Shown: one piece after another, positions 43,401-51,743 of the stretch | Position numbering within the stretch: the first letter of the stretch is position 1 | Layout of the letters: each line of letters opens with the position of its first letter | Source of the DNA: DASUPK01 sp963795665 | GTDB lineage: Bacteria; Actinomycetota; Thermoleophilia; Solirubrobacterales; 70-9 | Direction of reading: 5' to 3' | DNA: 64,000 bases | Assembly: GCA_963795665.1 (NCBI GenBank) | Contig: CAWCIP010000020.1 | Coordinates: forward strand, 30,918-94,917 | The notes under the pieces: model-generated | Databases searched by the model: none | What the model was told of the DNA's origin: nothing | The model's input: the letters and a program-made list of their open reading frames with translations, nothing else | Made by a program: the position numbers and the translations under genes

Positions 43401-44514
43401 CCGGCACGCTGAGTGGATTGGCCGTCGTCGGCACGGAGATCGTCAGGTTTCCCGAGATCGATGGCGTCCCCCCGGGATCGCTGATCCGGCGGACGTCGAG
43501 CTGGCTGAAGGCCCCGGCGTCCGGCCCGACGATGTAGCCCTGCCCGACGCTGGGATCCATGTCCTCGGCGGGCTGTGGGGAGAACGGCCCGGGCCCGCCG
43601 CTGCCGTTGGTCAGGTTCCGGAATGCGCTGACCACGATCGGCCCGGCCCCGAGCACGCTCGACTTCCGGATCACGAAAACCGTGGAGTGAGCGAAGGAGT
43701 TCCCCGAGAAGTCGTTCACCCCGATGTAGATCGCGTTCGCGTCGACGGCCATCTGCGGGTAGTCGGCGAACAGACCCGCGTCCCCACCGTCGAAGTTCTC
43801 GGCGAACTGGAAGAAGGTGAAGCTGCTCTGATCGGTGATCGTCGGCCCCGAGCTGACCGCGAGCATCACCCGGTTGTTGGTGCTCGCCACGTTGACCGCG
43901 CTCACGATCCAGCGCCCCGTGAGCCGGTCGTACTCAACACCCGGATCCGTAGGGGCAACGCCGTTGTCCACCGATGACCAGAAGGTGGAGTCGCTCATGT
44001 TCAACCCGCCCAGGTTCCCCTGCTTGTCGAACACCTTGATCCGGCCATTGACCGATACGAGGATCTGGCTGGGGCCGACCGAGCCCATCGAGTCCGGCGG
44101 GATGAATCCCGACTCACTGACCTGTGCTCCGAGAAACGACGTTCCGGCCGAGAGGGACGAATTGGCGGTGATGGCCGCCTGCCCGACCCGCTGCTGGGGC
44201 ACGGGGTGGCCCGGAGCACTGGGGCCGGCAGGACCTTCGCCCGGCTCCGGCTTCTCGCGGACCTTCTGACCGGCCTGCTGCGAGGCAGCATGGCCGAGCG
44301 GCTCGCTCTCCGCATCGGGCTCCGAAGCCGGCTCGGTCGCGCGTACCGGTGTCGATTTGAGCGCGCCGACGCTCCGGCTGATGCCGGCGGCCCCGACCCA
44401 CTGCTTTCCAACGGTTGCTCCGGTCTCCCGCCGGCTCGTGTCCCCCGACCGAATTGCGATCACAAGCGCCAACGCAAGCACAAGAAGCACCGCAACGCTC
44501 GCGCGACGCTTCAT
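40468..44514 (-). CDS. Large secreted protein with N-terminal propeller-like region and tandem Ig-like repeats
   Basis: 1348 residues. A signal anchor follows MKRRAS (VAVLLVLALALVIAI). A Pro/Glu-rich stretch leads to a domain of about 500 residues with repeated strands such as SESGFIPPDSMGSVGPSQIL and RWGDYSQTVVDPTDNMTFW, seen in secreted actinobacterial proteins with propeller folds. An IPT/TIG-like domain follows. Then come five Ig-like repeats of about 97 residues, each opening SPANNxxPKILG and closing SSCSSSNVTYVEDS with a Cys in LFTNSxCSGSP. Two final Ig-like domains (FHCSIDTG/FRACSGPG and FECQLDSG/FRPCSSP) carry one disulfide each. Likely a cell-surface adhesin or stalk. A TACACT box is nine bases before the ATG. 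Confidence 0.82.
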   Translation of the reverse strand: MKRRASVAVLLVLALALVIAIRSGDTSRRETGATVGKQWVGAAGISRSVGALKSTPVRATEPASEPDAESEPLGHAASQQAGQKVREKPEPGEGPAGPSAPGHPVPQQRVGQAAITANSSLSAGTSFLGAQVSESGFIPPDSMGSVGPSQILVSVNGRIKVFDKQGNLGGLNMSDSTFWSSVDNGVAPTDPGVEYDRLTGRWIVSAVNVASTNNRVMLAVSSGPTITDQSSFTFFQFAENFDGGDAGLFADYPQMAVDANAIYIGVNDFSGNSFAHSTVFVIRKSSVLGAGPIVVSAFRNLTNGSGGPGPFSPQPAEDMDPSVGQGYIVGPDAGAFSQLDVRRISDPGGTPSISGNLTISVPTTANPLSVPASGSHHNLDALDSRLFEAMIGRAPDGTLSLWTAHNIRVNSSGVGSSVGDRDGARWYQLGNLTSDPPTLTQSGTLFDPTATTSPRFFWIPSIAINGQGHASLNASTAGSNNFAEVASSGHLATDLSGTTEPFDLTQSSSSAYNLGTPNPQRWGDYSQTVVDPTDNMTFWTFQEYANATNSWGLRVIKLKPPSPATPSAASPATIPTGQSSVTVQLTGTQVNGSGFFDPGSDPGGPGWANHLAASVPGGVTVNSVTYVDPTHVTLDLNTTGASNGSKDVTITNPDGQSTTGSNVLVVGTPDPPAFTGTNPASPANNNSPKILGTAAAGTTVKLFTNSSCSGSPVATGTAAAFASPGVSVSVADDTTPTFYATATDASNNTSNCSSTLPSGGSITYVEDSTPPAAPSITSTNPASPASLTTPKVIGTSSSDTATVRIFTQANCGGSVQASGSKATFESTGIQVTVGANQATTLSAAALDAAGNPSSCSSSNVTYVEDSAPPAAPTGLTSSPTSPANNSNPKILGSAEAGSTVKLFTNSGCSGSPTATGSASTFASPGIAVTVADNTTTTFYATATDVAGNPSSCSSSNVTYVEDSAPPAAPTGLTSSPTSPANNSNPKILGSAEAGSTVRIYTDAACSPGSLAATGSAAAFASPGITVTVPNNSTTTFYATATDAAGNASSCSSSNVTYQEDSNIPVEPTVTGTAPVSPANDSSPRVLGTAPPNTTVTLYTDQNCVTEAGSPPPSGSSSTFASPGITVSVPANSITTLYARATDAASNVSACSTSSVTYVEDSTPPTVGVTGGPSGTTSDTKPTFTFSGSDAMGPVSFHCSIDTGTAAFRACSGPGKSDKPASPLADGAYTFRVRAADAAGNSAVATRSFAVSAPKAAAPPDTTITAPPDTTITKAPKKKTTKRRPKFKFASNESATFECQLDSGPFRPCSSPFFPPKLRLGKHVFRVRAVNQTGITDPTPPARKFRVVP
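41530..41680. repeat. Intragenic direct repeat, copy 1 (Ig-repeat DNA)
   Basis: This stretch, beginning GAGCCGGCCTCAGCGCTGCC, is nearly identical base for base with 41821-41971. The period is 291 bases, which is exactly 97 codons. The DNA-level identity indicates recent expansion or conversion of one Ig module. Confidence 0.8.
41821..41971. repeat. Intragenic direct repeat, copy 2 (Ig-repeat DNA)
   Basis: Second copy of the 97-codon-spaced repeat within the large secreted protein gene. The first visible difference from copy 1 is GAGGTC for GATGTC in the middle. Confidence 0.8.
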
Positions 44515-44630
44515 CGCTCGGCGAGTGTAAAGCCCGCCCGTTGCTCTACGGTCATTCGTCGCCACAACTACCCAACAGGGCCACTCTTCTGCTCCAATCC
44601 GCCCTCCCAGCTCTCGCGTAACGCCTAACC

Positions 44631-45677
44631 ATGACCCCGCCCGACACCAATGGGACAAGCGACGCCTCGCCGGGTGCCGGTCCGCGGGTGGGCGTCGGAA
44701 TCACGCCGTTCCAGGAGGATGCGGACGCGACGATCCGACTCGCGATGGCTGCAGAGGAGCTCGGCTACGCGCAGTTCGGGGCCGCCGAGGGCTGGACCCA
44801 GGACGCGGTCGTGCTCCTTGCCCAAATCGCCGGGGTCACATCGCGTATCGGGCTCGCCACCGGTGTTCTCCCGGTCTGGAGCCGCACGCCGGCGGCGATA
44901 GCGATGGCCGCCGCGGGCCTCCAGCGAGCTTCCCGAGGCCGCTTCGAGCTCGGCCTCGGCGCAAGCAGCCCCCCGCTGGTCGAGGGCCTGCACGGCCTCA
45001 CGTGGGAGCGGCCCATCGATCGGATGCGTAAGACGATCGCCGCCGTCAGGGCACTGCTCCGGGGCGACCGGGTGCCGCTCGAGAGAGACGATGTGAGGCC
45101 ACTCCGCCTCGGGGCACCCGCCGAGTGGCCTGTGCCGATCTCCCTCGCCGCACTTTCGCCGGCCTCGGTCCGTCTGGCGGGCGAGCTCGCCGACCACTGG
45201 CTGCCATTTCTCTGGGCCCGCTCGCGATTGCTGGATGGACGGGCACTGCTCGCCGAGGGTGAAGCGCTGGCCGAGGAGCCGACCACGACCGGCGTCACTG
45301 CGAGCGTCCCCCTCGCGATCGGCGAGGACGAGGGTGCAACCCGCCGGATCGCCGCGAGCTGGCTACTCGCGTACCTGACTCGGATGGGCCCGATCTATCC
45401 ACGGATGCTCCGCGATCGATTTGGATTCACAAGGGAGGTCGATGCGCTGCTCGCCTCGAACCAGAGTGGCGGCCCTCCGCAGCTGCCCGCCGCTGCAGAG
45501 CGACTGGCCAGCGAGGTGACCGTGATGAGCACCTACGCGGAGGCACCGGACGCCGTTCGGGCCTGGCTCGACGCCGGAGCCGACGCGATCGACCTCGTCT
45601 TACCGCTCGGAGTGCCGGAGGGACAACTTCGCGAGATGCTCGCCGCCGCCGCACCCGCGGCAGTCCAAGCCGCTTAG
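44631..45677 (+). CDS. LLM-class (luciferase-like) F420/flavin-dependent oxidoreductase
   Basis: 348 residues, bacterial luciferase-like TIM barrel. Characteristic segments are VGVGITPFQEDADATIRLAM, AEELGYAQFGAAEGW, the strand SRIGLATGVLPVWSRTPAAI, and GRFELGLGASSPPLVEGLHG, the F420/flavin phosphate loop. Members oxidise or reduce diverse substrates with F420 or FMN. The C-terminal half (TGVTASVPLAIGEDEGATRR) fits the F420-dependent branch. The ATG lies 116 bases from the divergent Ig-repeat gene. No clear ribosome-binding site is seen. Confidence 0.88.
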   Translation: MTPPDTNGTSDASPGAGPRVGVGITPFQEDADATIRLAMAAEELGYAQFGAAEGWTQDAVVLLAQIAGVTSRIGLATGVLPVWSRTPAAIAMAAAGLQRASRGRFELGLGASSPPLVEGLHGLTWERPIDRMRKTIAAVRALLRGDRVPLERDDVRPLRLGAPAEWPVPISLAALSPASVRLAGELADHWLPFLWARSRLLDGRALLAEGEALAEEPTTTGVTASVPLAIGEDEGATRRIAASWLLAYLTRMGPIYPRMLRDRFGFTREVDALLASNQSGGPPQLPAAAERLASEVTVMSTYAEAPDAVRAWLDAGADAIDLVLPLGVPEGQLREMLAAAAPAAVQAA

Positions 45678-45779
45678 GGCCGAACACGGCATTCCGTTTT
45701 GCCGAGCGACGCGATCGTGACGTATGCCACACCCAGATCGTGCCTTGTGTCACACATTTCTCACCGGCACTGAGGGACC

Positions 45780-45836
45780 ATGAGTGACGTGGAGAGGACC
45801 CTGGAGAGGTTGAACGGAGGAGGGGACCATGTTTGA
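45780..45836 (+). CDS. Possible 18-residue leader peptide overlapping the next gene
   Basis: ATG AGT GAC GTG encodes MSDVERTLERLNGGGDHV and stops at 45834-45836, eight bases inside the next gene. Its stop lies beyond the ATG of the NTF2-like gene, and the strong GGAGGAGGGG site of that gene is inside this small frame. This could be translational coupling or chance; no ribosome-binding site is obvious for the small frame itself. Confidence 0.3.
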   Translation: MSDVERTLERLNGGGDHV

Positions 45837-46392
45837 CGATGAAGCGCAGGTGCTCGAGCACAACGCGGAGGACGGCCAAGCTGCGATCGGGGTTACCAGA
45901 GTCCGGCAGGAACCCCCCTTCTGGGCCTCACTTAAGCTCGGCTGGAGAGAGGCGGAGTTCTACGCGCCAGAGGAAGAAGATTTTCGACTTTTCGGCGACC
46001 TCTGCGACGCTTTCAACAGTCTCGGAAGAAGCCAGCTCGACGACCCGTTTGAGGCCAAGCCGTTTCGGTATCTGCGCGAGGACGTCGAGCTCCAAGACTA
46101 TCCCGGTATTCCAGGTGCGACATGGCATGAGGGGCACCAAGGAGCCCTGCAATGGACCGTGAATCTCTGGGAGTCCTTCGGGGACTTCCACTTGGAGCCA
46201 CAAGAATTCATCCGTGCAGGGCGAGGCCAGTTCGTGTGCGTTACCGGCACTGTTGGGCAGGGCCGCCGCAGTGGCCTTCAGCTGAGCCTGACCGCTTACG
46301 CCGTCGTCACCGTCGAGGACGACAAGATCAGGCGCATCGCGATAACTGCCGACCGGCAGGAAGCACTCAAATCCGCCGGCTTGTCCGAGTAG
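45829..46392 (+). CDS. NTF2/SnoaL-like fold protein, function unknown
   Basis: 187 residues. After a polar N-terminus of about 35, the sequence alternates helix and strand in a way that suggests a cone-shaped NTF2-like domain: REAEFYAPEEEDFRLFGDLCD, then the strands FICVTGTV-like (QFVCVTGTVGQGRRSG) and LSLTAYAVVTVEDDKIRRIAI, the last being the best match to the SnoaL/polyketide-cyclase type. Such domains bind small hydrophobic ligands. A very strong ribosome-binding site (GGAGGAGGGG) precedes the ATG. A 134-base gap follows before the dipeptidase gene. Confidence 0.6.
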   Translation: MFDDEAQVLEHNAEDGQAAIGVTRVRQEPPFWASLKLGWREAEFYAPEEEDFRLFGDLCDAFNSLGRSQLDDPFEAKPFRYLREDVELQDYPGIPGATWHEGHQGALQWTVNLWESFGDFHLEPQEFIRAGRGQFVCVTGTVGQGRRSGLQLSLTAYAVVTVEDDKIRRIAITADRQEALKSAGLSE

Positions 46393-46525
46393 CACTCTCC
46401 TCACGGTGATCTTCGTCGTGTCGCTTCAAGAGCGCGAGATCCCAGCGGAGGGGTCTGCATACCGGCCACACAGGGGTCAGGACGCCCCTTACTACCGGCC
46501 GGTGTGATCGAGTCCCGAAGTCGCC

Positions 46526-47686
46526 ATGCTCATCGACTTGCACGCCCACTACCCGATGCACCTCGTACCTCGGAACGAGGGCACAGCCCATCAAGGCTTG
46601 CTCCGCTGGCGTGACGCTTTGTGGCGAGCGCGTCTAGTGAACTTCCTGTCGCGCCTCTTCAATTACGAAGGGCCCGGCGGGGAACCCGGGGTCACGATCA
46701 CGCTGATGAGAGAGGGCGACGTCGGCGTGCTGCTCTCGGTGCTCCACAACCCGCTCGACGAGATGGACATTTCGAAGAGCTACGGCGCCCCGCCCGATGG
46801 CACGTATCTTCCGTCCCTGCTCGGACAGCTCGAATCCGTCGAGGAGAGCGTCGCCTCGGATCCCGGCGTGGCCGTCGCCCATGCGCCGGATGAGTTCACT
46901 GCCGCCCTCGCCGCGAACCAGAAGGTGCTGATCCACTGTGTGGAGGGGGGCTATCACCTTGGCGGAACTGAGGAGGAGATCCGCAGCGCGGTCGGCCAGC
47001 TGGCGGCACGTGGCGTGGCCTACATCACGCTCGCCCATCTCTTCTGGCGGGATATCGCGACCAACGCGCCGGCGCTCCCATTTCTCCCGGACCCCCTATA
47101 CCGGCTCATCTTCCGCCAGCCACGCAAGGGCTTGAGCGAGCTCGGCATGATCGCGGCAGACGCGATGCTCGAGCACCGAGTTCTGATCGATATCACCCAC
47201 ATGTCCTCCCGAGCGACCGCAGCCACGCTCGACCTGATGGACCGCCGCGACCCGCAGAAGGAGATGCCGGTTCTGGCTACCCACGAGGCCTGTCGATTCC
47301 GGCGTCTGCGCCGACGGGAGTACAACCTCTCCGATGACACCATCCGCCGGGTCGCCGAGCGCCGCGGCCTTATCGGGATCATCCTCTGCCCCCACTACCT
47401 CCTCGGTGGGGGCCCATTCCGGAGGAGCCAGACGGCGGACTTCGAGGCATCGATCGACGCTCTCTGCACCCACATCGATCACATTCACGATGTGACAAAG
47501 TCGCTCGATCACGTGGGCATCGGCTCAGATCTCGATGGATTTATCAAGCCGGCGCTGACTGGGCTCGGCCATCTCGGGCACATGGCGGCGCTACAGGCCG
47601 AGTTGCGGCAGCGCTATGGCGAGGCCGACGCCGAGAAGATCTGCTCCGGGAACGCCGTTCGCGTTCTCACCACCGCCTGGAGATAA
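46526..47686 (+). CDS. Membrane dipeptidase (peptidase family M19)
   Basis: 386 residues, amidohydrolase-type barrel. Zinc ligands are HxH in LIDLHAHYP at the N-terminus, Glu in HCVEGGYHLGG, His in VLIDITHMSS and His in LATHEACRF; the final Asp is in VGIGSDLDGF. It cleaves dipeptides, possibly of D-amino acids or lipid-linked glutathione-type adducts. There is no signal peptide, so despite the family name it is cytoplasmic. The next gene starts 71 bases before its stop. Confidence 0.88.
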   Translation: MLIDLHAHYPMHLVPRNEGTAHQGLLRWRDALWRARLVNFLSRLFNYEGPGGEPGVTITLMREGDVGVLLSVLHNPLDEMDISKSYGAPPDGTYLPSLLGQLESVEESVASDPGVAVAHAPDEFTAALAANQKVLIHCVEGGYHLGGTEEEIRSAVGQLAARGVAYITLAHLFWRDIATNAPALPFLPDPLYRLIFRQPRKGLSELGMIAADAMLEHRVLIDITHMSSRATAATLDLMDRRDPQKEMPVLATHEACRFRRLRRREYNLSDDTIRRVAERRGLIGIILCPHYLLGGGPFRRSQTADFEASIDALCTHIDHIHDVTKSLDHVGIGSDLDGFIKPALTGLGHLGHMAALQAELRQRYGEADAEKICSGNAVRVLTTAWR

Positions 47687-48851
47687 CATCACCGCCGAGA
47701 AACTCGACAGCTATCAGCGCGACATCGTCAAGGGCCTCAGCAAGGCCTTCGACCGCGAGGCGACCGAGGAGCACGAACTCGACCTCGACACGGCCAAGCT
47801 CGTCGTCTTCTCCGACCACCACAAAGGCGCGCGCGACGGCGCCGACGACTTCCGCCGCTGCGAGCGCGCCTACATGGCGGCGCTCGGCTATTACCTCGAG
47901 GAGGGGCACCGGCTATATGTGCTCGGCGACGTCGAGGAGCTGTGGGAGAACTCTCCCGAGGAGCCACTCGTGGCGTATGCCAAGGCGCTGGAGCTGGAGG
48001 CCGAGTTCCACCGCCAGGGACGCTACGAGCGCTTCTGGGGAAACCACGACGATCACTGGGGACACCGCGCATACGTAGAGAAGCGCCTCTGGCGCTACTA
48101 CCCCCAGCTCAAGGTGCGCGAGGCGCTGAAGCTCCGGATCACGAGCGGCGGCGAGAGGCTCGGGCTTCTCTTCTTGATCCACGGCCATCAGGGGACGGCC
48201 GAGAGCCAGCGCTTCGCCTGGTTCTCGAAGCTCGTCGTCCGATACATCTGGCGGCCCCTTCAGCGCCGGTTCGGGTTCAGCGCAACCACCCCGGCCAGAG
48301 ACTGGGACCTGCGCGCCCGCCACAACCGGGCGCTCTTTACCTGGGCCCGCTCGCACCCCCTAAAGCCAGTCCTGATCGCGGGCCATACTCACAAGCCCGT
48401 GTTCGGGACGAGCACCCCGCCGAAGCCCGAGCATCGGCCGCTCTCCGAGGTGCAGGGGGAGCTGGACGGCGCACAGGCGAAGTCGACTACCGACCGAGAC
48501 AAGATCGCCCGGCTCCGCGCCGAGCTTGAGTGGATCGAGGCGATCGAGCGCAGCACCGAGCCCGCGTCGATCCCGATCGAGCCCCCGTGTTACTTCAACA
48601 CCGGGTGCTGCTCGTTTCCCGACGGCGACGTGACTGGCATCGAGATCGCCGACGGCATGGTCCGCCTCGTTCGCTGGCCCGACGACGAGGGCAGGGCACT
48701 CCCCAAAATCCTGGTCGAGGACGACTTACGCAAAATCCTCGGCGACGCTCGGCGCGCCGGGCTGACCTCGACGGTCGCCTCGAGGTGTGGTTCAACTCCC
48801 GCTCGAAGGCGCAGCGAGTCCGGGGTTGATCGCTCCGGCGTCGGCGAGTAA
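47616..48851 (+). CDS. Calcineurin-like metallophosphoesterase
   Basis: 411 residues. The five metal-binding blocks are present in order: VVFSDHHKGA, VLGDVEELWE, WGNHDDHWGH, IHGHQGT and AGHTHKP. The Asp-x-His-Lys and Gly-Asn-His-Asp-Asp details are near those of UDP-diacylglucosamine pyrophosphatase-like enzymes, but the substrate is not clear. The ATG lies inside the end of the dipeptidase gene (71-base overlap); no usable start exists after that stop without losing the first strand. It is followed at 75 bases by the STAND gene region on the same strand and may belong to the same transcript. Confidence 0.85.
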   Translation: MARPTPRRSAPGTPFAFSPPPGDNITAEKLDSYQRDIVKGLSKAFDREATEEHELDLDTAKLVVFSDHHKGARDGADDFRRCERAYMAALGYYLEEGHRLYVLGDVEELWENSPEEPLVAYAKALELEAEFHRQGRYERFWGNHDDHWGHRAYVEKRLWRYYPQLKVREALKLRITSGGERLGLLFLIHGHQGTAESQRFAWFSKLVVRYIWRPLQRRFGFSATTPARDWDLRARHNRALFTWARSHPLKPVLIAGHTHKPVFGTSTPPKPEHRPLSEVQGELDGAQAKSTTDRDKIARLRAELEWIEAIERSTEPASIPIEPPCYFNTGCCSFPDGDVTGIEIADGMVRLVRWPDDEGRALPKILVEDDLRKILGDARRAGLTSTVASRCGSTPARRRSESGVDRSGVGE

Positions 48852-48925
48852 CGTCGTCGCAGGCGCTCGGCTCCCTGCAGTCTGTGGCCTGGCGCACCAG
48901 CAAGGATCGCTGGCTTGAGAATCGG

Positions 48926-51013
48926 GTGAGATAGACGGCCACCCCACAAGTTGAACTGCACGTTGGTGACGTAAGCGAGAGCCAGCTCGTAATCGGCAAC
49001 TACAACACCGTGCAGACGCCGAAGGGCGCGAAGGTGACGGTGATCCAGGCTGGCGGTGCCCCGGCGCCGCGGCTGCGGGCGGTGCCGATTGCCTATCACC
49101 CAGCCGCACGGACCGAGGCCTTCGGTCGGGAGGAGGAGCTGGCCGTCGCCGGATCCGCCTCCGCCGAATCCCCCGTCCAGCTCTACGGGGGGGAAGGCAT
49201 CGGCAAAACCACCCTCTTGAAGCTCACCGCCGAGCGGGCCAGCCCCCCTCCCGAGGGCGTGGTATTGGAATCCGTCAGGCGAAGGAGCCTGGACGAGGTC
49301 CAGGTGAAGCTGTACGCCGCTTTCTGGGAATGCGATGTTCCGTTCCTTCCCGATCCCGCCCAGGTCGGGGGATTCCTGATCGAGCGCGAGGCGCTCGTGA
49401 TCGTCGATGACTGCGAGTTCGACCGCGAAGACCTTGACTCCCTCCTGGACGGCGCCCCGCGATGCAGCTTTGTGATCGGCTCTGAGGCGCGCGCCCTGTG
49501 GTCGCGGGGGACCGCCCGGGCGCTGAGCGGCCTCGACCCAAAGGCCGGAGTCGCCCTGCTCGAGCGCGAGCTCGGCGAGGCGGTCGGGCCACGCCGGCGC
49601 GAGGACGCCGAGGCCATCGTGGAGCGGCTCGATGGGCGGCCGCAGTCCCTGGTCGAGACCGCGGCCCTGATCCAGGATGGACGAGCCTCCCTCCAGGAGC
49701 TCGCCCACGACGCGGGGGCGCTCGATCGGCGGATCGACCCGGAGACCCTCACGGCCTCGCAGCGGCGCATCCTCGGGGTGCTGGCGGCCGTCGACGGCGC
49801 CGCGCTCGGCACCGAGCACATCGCCGTTCTCGCGGACGCGCCCCGGGCGGCGAGCGAGCTCGCGGAGCTGGAGCGCCACGGGTGGGTGAAGAGCCAGAGC
49901 CCCAGATATCGCCTCGCTCGCGACTTGCCGGAGGGGCTCGCCCTCGCCCCCGAGTCGGGGTTCCCCGGTCGCCTGCTCGACCACCTCGCCGTCTGGGCGC
50001 GCGGGCAAGCGAGGCCCGCCGCGATCGCGGCGGAGGGGGAGGCGATCGAGGCCGCACTGGCCCTGGGCGCCGACTCGGGCCGCTGGCGCGATGCCATCCC
50101 CCTCGCGGTCGTGGCCGGGACTGGGCTGGCGCTCGCCGGCGCCTGGTCGAGCTCGAGGAGCGTGCTCACCTCCGGCCTGGCGGCGGCGCGCGCCCTGGCC
50201 AGCGAGCCCGCGGAGGCCTACTTCCTGCACCAGCTGGGGAGCTTCGCCCTCTGCCGGGGAGAGAGCGAGGCCGCCAGCCCCCAACTCGGGGCTGCCCTCG
50301 AGATCCGCCAGCGTCTCGGCGACCGCGAAGGCGCCGAGCTGACCCGCCACAACCTGGGTCAGATCGGGGGCGGCAACGGCTCAGATGGCGGCGGAAACGG
50401 CGGCGGCGGACCGTGGCGGCCGCGTCTCGGCGTCACCTTGGCGACGCTCGCCACGCTCGCAGCCCTCATTTTGGGCGGCGTGGTCCTGGCCAGCAAGGGC
50501 GGCGGCGGCGCTGCCAAGCGGGCCGATCAGACCTCGCCTCATCGCTCGTCGGGCGACCGGGCGAAGAGCGATCTGAGTGAGACGGGTGGGTCGACGGACG
50601 ATCGGAATGCGACGTCGGCGACGATCGACATCGAGATCGGCTCACCGTCCCCCGGCACGTCGTACGACCGCGGCGAGACGATCGTTGCCAGCTTCAGCTG
50701 CACCAACACGGCTGATGGCTCTGTGGTCCCGTGTTACGGCACCTTCGAGGGGAACAGGATCTCCGATGGGGACAGGATCTACACCCGCAACCTGAAAGGC
50801 ACTCAGACCTTCACTGTGGCCGCCGTAGATCAAGCCCGCTACCCCCAACCGAGGTCGGTGACGTTTACGGTCGGGAGCCCGACCGACGGCACCACGGGCC
50901 CGACCGACGGCACCACGGGCCCAAATGGCACCCAGGACGGCACCTCTGACGGCACCTATGACGGCGTCAGCCCATCAAGCGGCGCGGCCCCATCGGACAC
51001 CACCGTCCCGTAG
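48926..51013 (+). CDS. STAND/NB-ARC-type NTPase with transmembrane segment; N-terminal amyloid-like motif interrupted by TAG
   Basis: The undisturbed frame runs from the GTG at 49010 and gives 667 residues. The P-loop is GGEGIGKTT (60-68), Walker B ALVIVDDCEF (Asp133/134), and a winged helix follows the NTPase (TASQRRILGVLAAVDG, about 243-300). A short TPR-like helical array (about 400-445) comes next, then a Gly-rich hinge. One membrane helix at about 474-496 and an outside beta domain ending in repeated TDGTTGP complete it. Upstream in the same frame lie codons for QVELHVGDVSESQLVIGNYNT (48947-49009). They are preceded by GTG AGA TAG, so the motif is outside any standard start unless the TAG is a substitution or error. 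The motif matches that of the next protein. Confidence 0.8.
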
Positions 51014-51031
51014 GGCGAGGAGGCAAACGGA

Positions 51032-51454
51032 ATGTCCGCAGATGACCAATCCGCCGGTAAGTTCAACATCCATATCGGGGACGTCAGCCAGGCCCAGGTG
51101 GTCATCGGCGACTACAACACCGTTACCCAGAAGGCCGGCCTTACGCCCGAGGAGGCGGCGAAGCTGCGCGGGGTGTTTGAGCAGTTCCGATCATCGGTGG
51201 AGAAAGCGGCCCCGCCCGAGAAGCGCGGCGAGGCGGTGGCGCAGGCCGAGGAGCTGGAGCGCGCGGTGGTCAGCGAGCGGCCCGACGTCGGCCGCGTGCG
51301 GACGGTGCTGCGCTGGTTTCGGGACAACGCCCCACAGTTGGCGGGCGCTGTGGTCAGCGTCGTCGTCAATCCGCTGGTCGGAAAGGCCGTGGAGGGGGCG
51401 GGCGAGGCGATCGCCGATCAGTTCAAGGAGGTGGTCAAGGAGGAGACCGGGTGA
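51032..51454 (+). CDS. Small helical protein with N-terminal amyloid-signalling-like motif, candidate effector of the STAND NTPase
   Basis: 140 residues. The motif FNIHIGDVSQAQVVIGDYNT (11-30) matches the segment in front of the STAND NTPase at 12 or more of 20 positions. After it come two helices (TPEEAAKLRGVFEQFRSSVE and RGEAVAQAEELERAVVSE) and a hydrophobic helix ending NAPQLAGAVVSVVVNPLVGKAV, then an amphipathic tail. In described bacterial NLR pairs, the effector carries such a motif at one end and a membrane-active helical domain at the other. No enzymatic motif is seen. The RBS GGAGG is well placed, 18 bases after the STAND stop. Confidence 0.7.
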   Translation: MSADDQSAGKFNIHIGDVSQAQVVIGDYNTVTQKAGLTPEEAAKLRGVFEQFRSSVEKAAPPEKRGEAVAQAEELERAVVSERPDVGRVRTVLRWFRDNAPQLAGAVVSVVVNPLVGKAVEGAGEAIADQFKEVVKEETG

Positions 51455-51510
51455 TGCGCGACTGCTTCGCCTGGCTAGAAGCTCGCCATCTAGTCTGGCC
51501 GCACTAAAAA

Positions 51511-51540
51511 ACGAAAGGCCCGGATCTCCGGGCCTTTCGT
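51511..51540. terminator. Bidirectional intrinsic terminator
   Basis: ACGAAAGGCCCGGA and TCCGGGCCTTTCGT form a perfect 14-base inverted repeat. On the minus strand it ends in a U-run (TTTTTT from AAAAAA at 51506-51511). It can end the STAND/effector transcript from the left and the tRNA fragment transcript from the right. Confidence 0.75.
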
Positions 51541-51543
51541 GAG

Positions 51544-51585
<42 letters not shown>

Positions 51586-51710
51586 ATGCCGCAGGGCCGT
51601 TCTCTCGGATGCCTTCAGGCGTCGTTGCGCACTCTCGGACGAGCTGAGATCAGGTGGGTTTCGCTCAGTTCGGCACCACCACCGGTACCACGAGAGCTGA
51701 GAACCCCAGG
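51586..51710 (-). repeat. Arm-like repeat beside tRNA fragment copy 1
   Basis: About 120 bases shared with the neighbours of the other two tRNA fragments. The best conserved part is GAGCTGAGATCAGGTG, then GTTTCGCTCAGTTCGG and paired GGTACC-like words. It resembles the arm region of an attP site. No gene lies in it. Confidence 0.5.
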
Positions 51711-51743
51711 ACCCGCGGCGAAACTAGCCGCAGAAGTGGAAGC

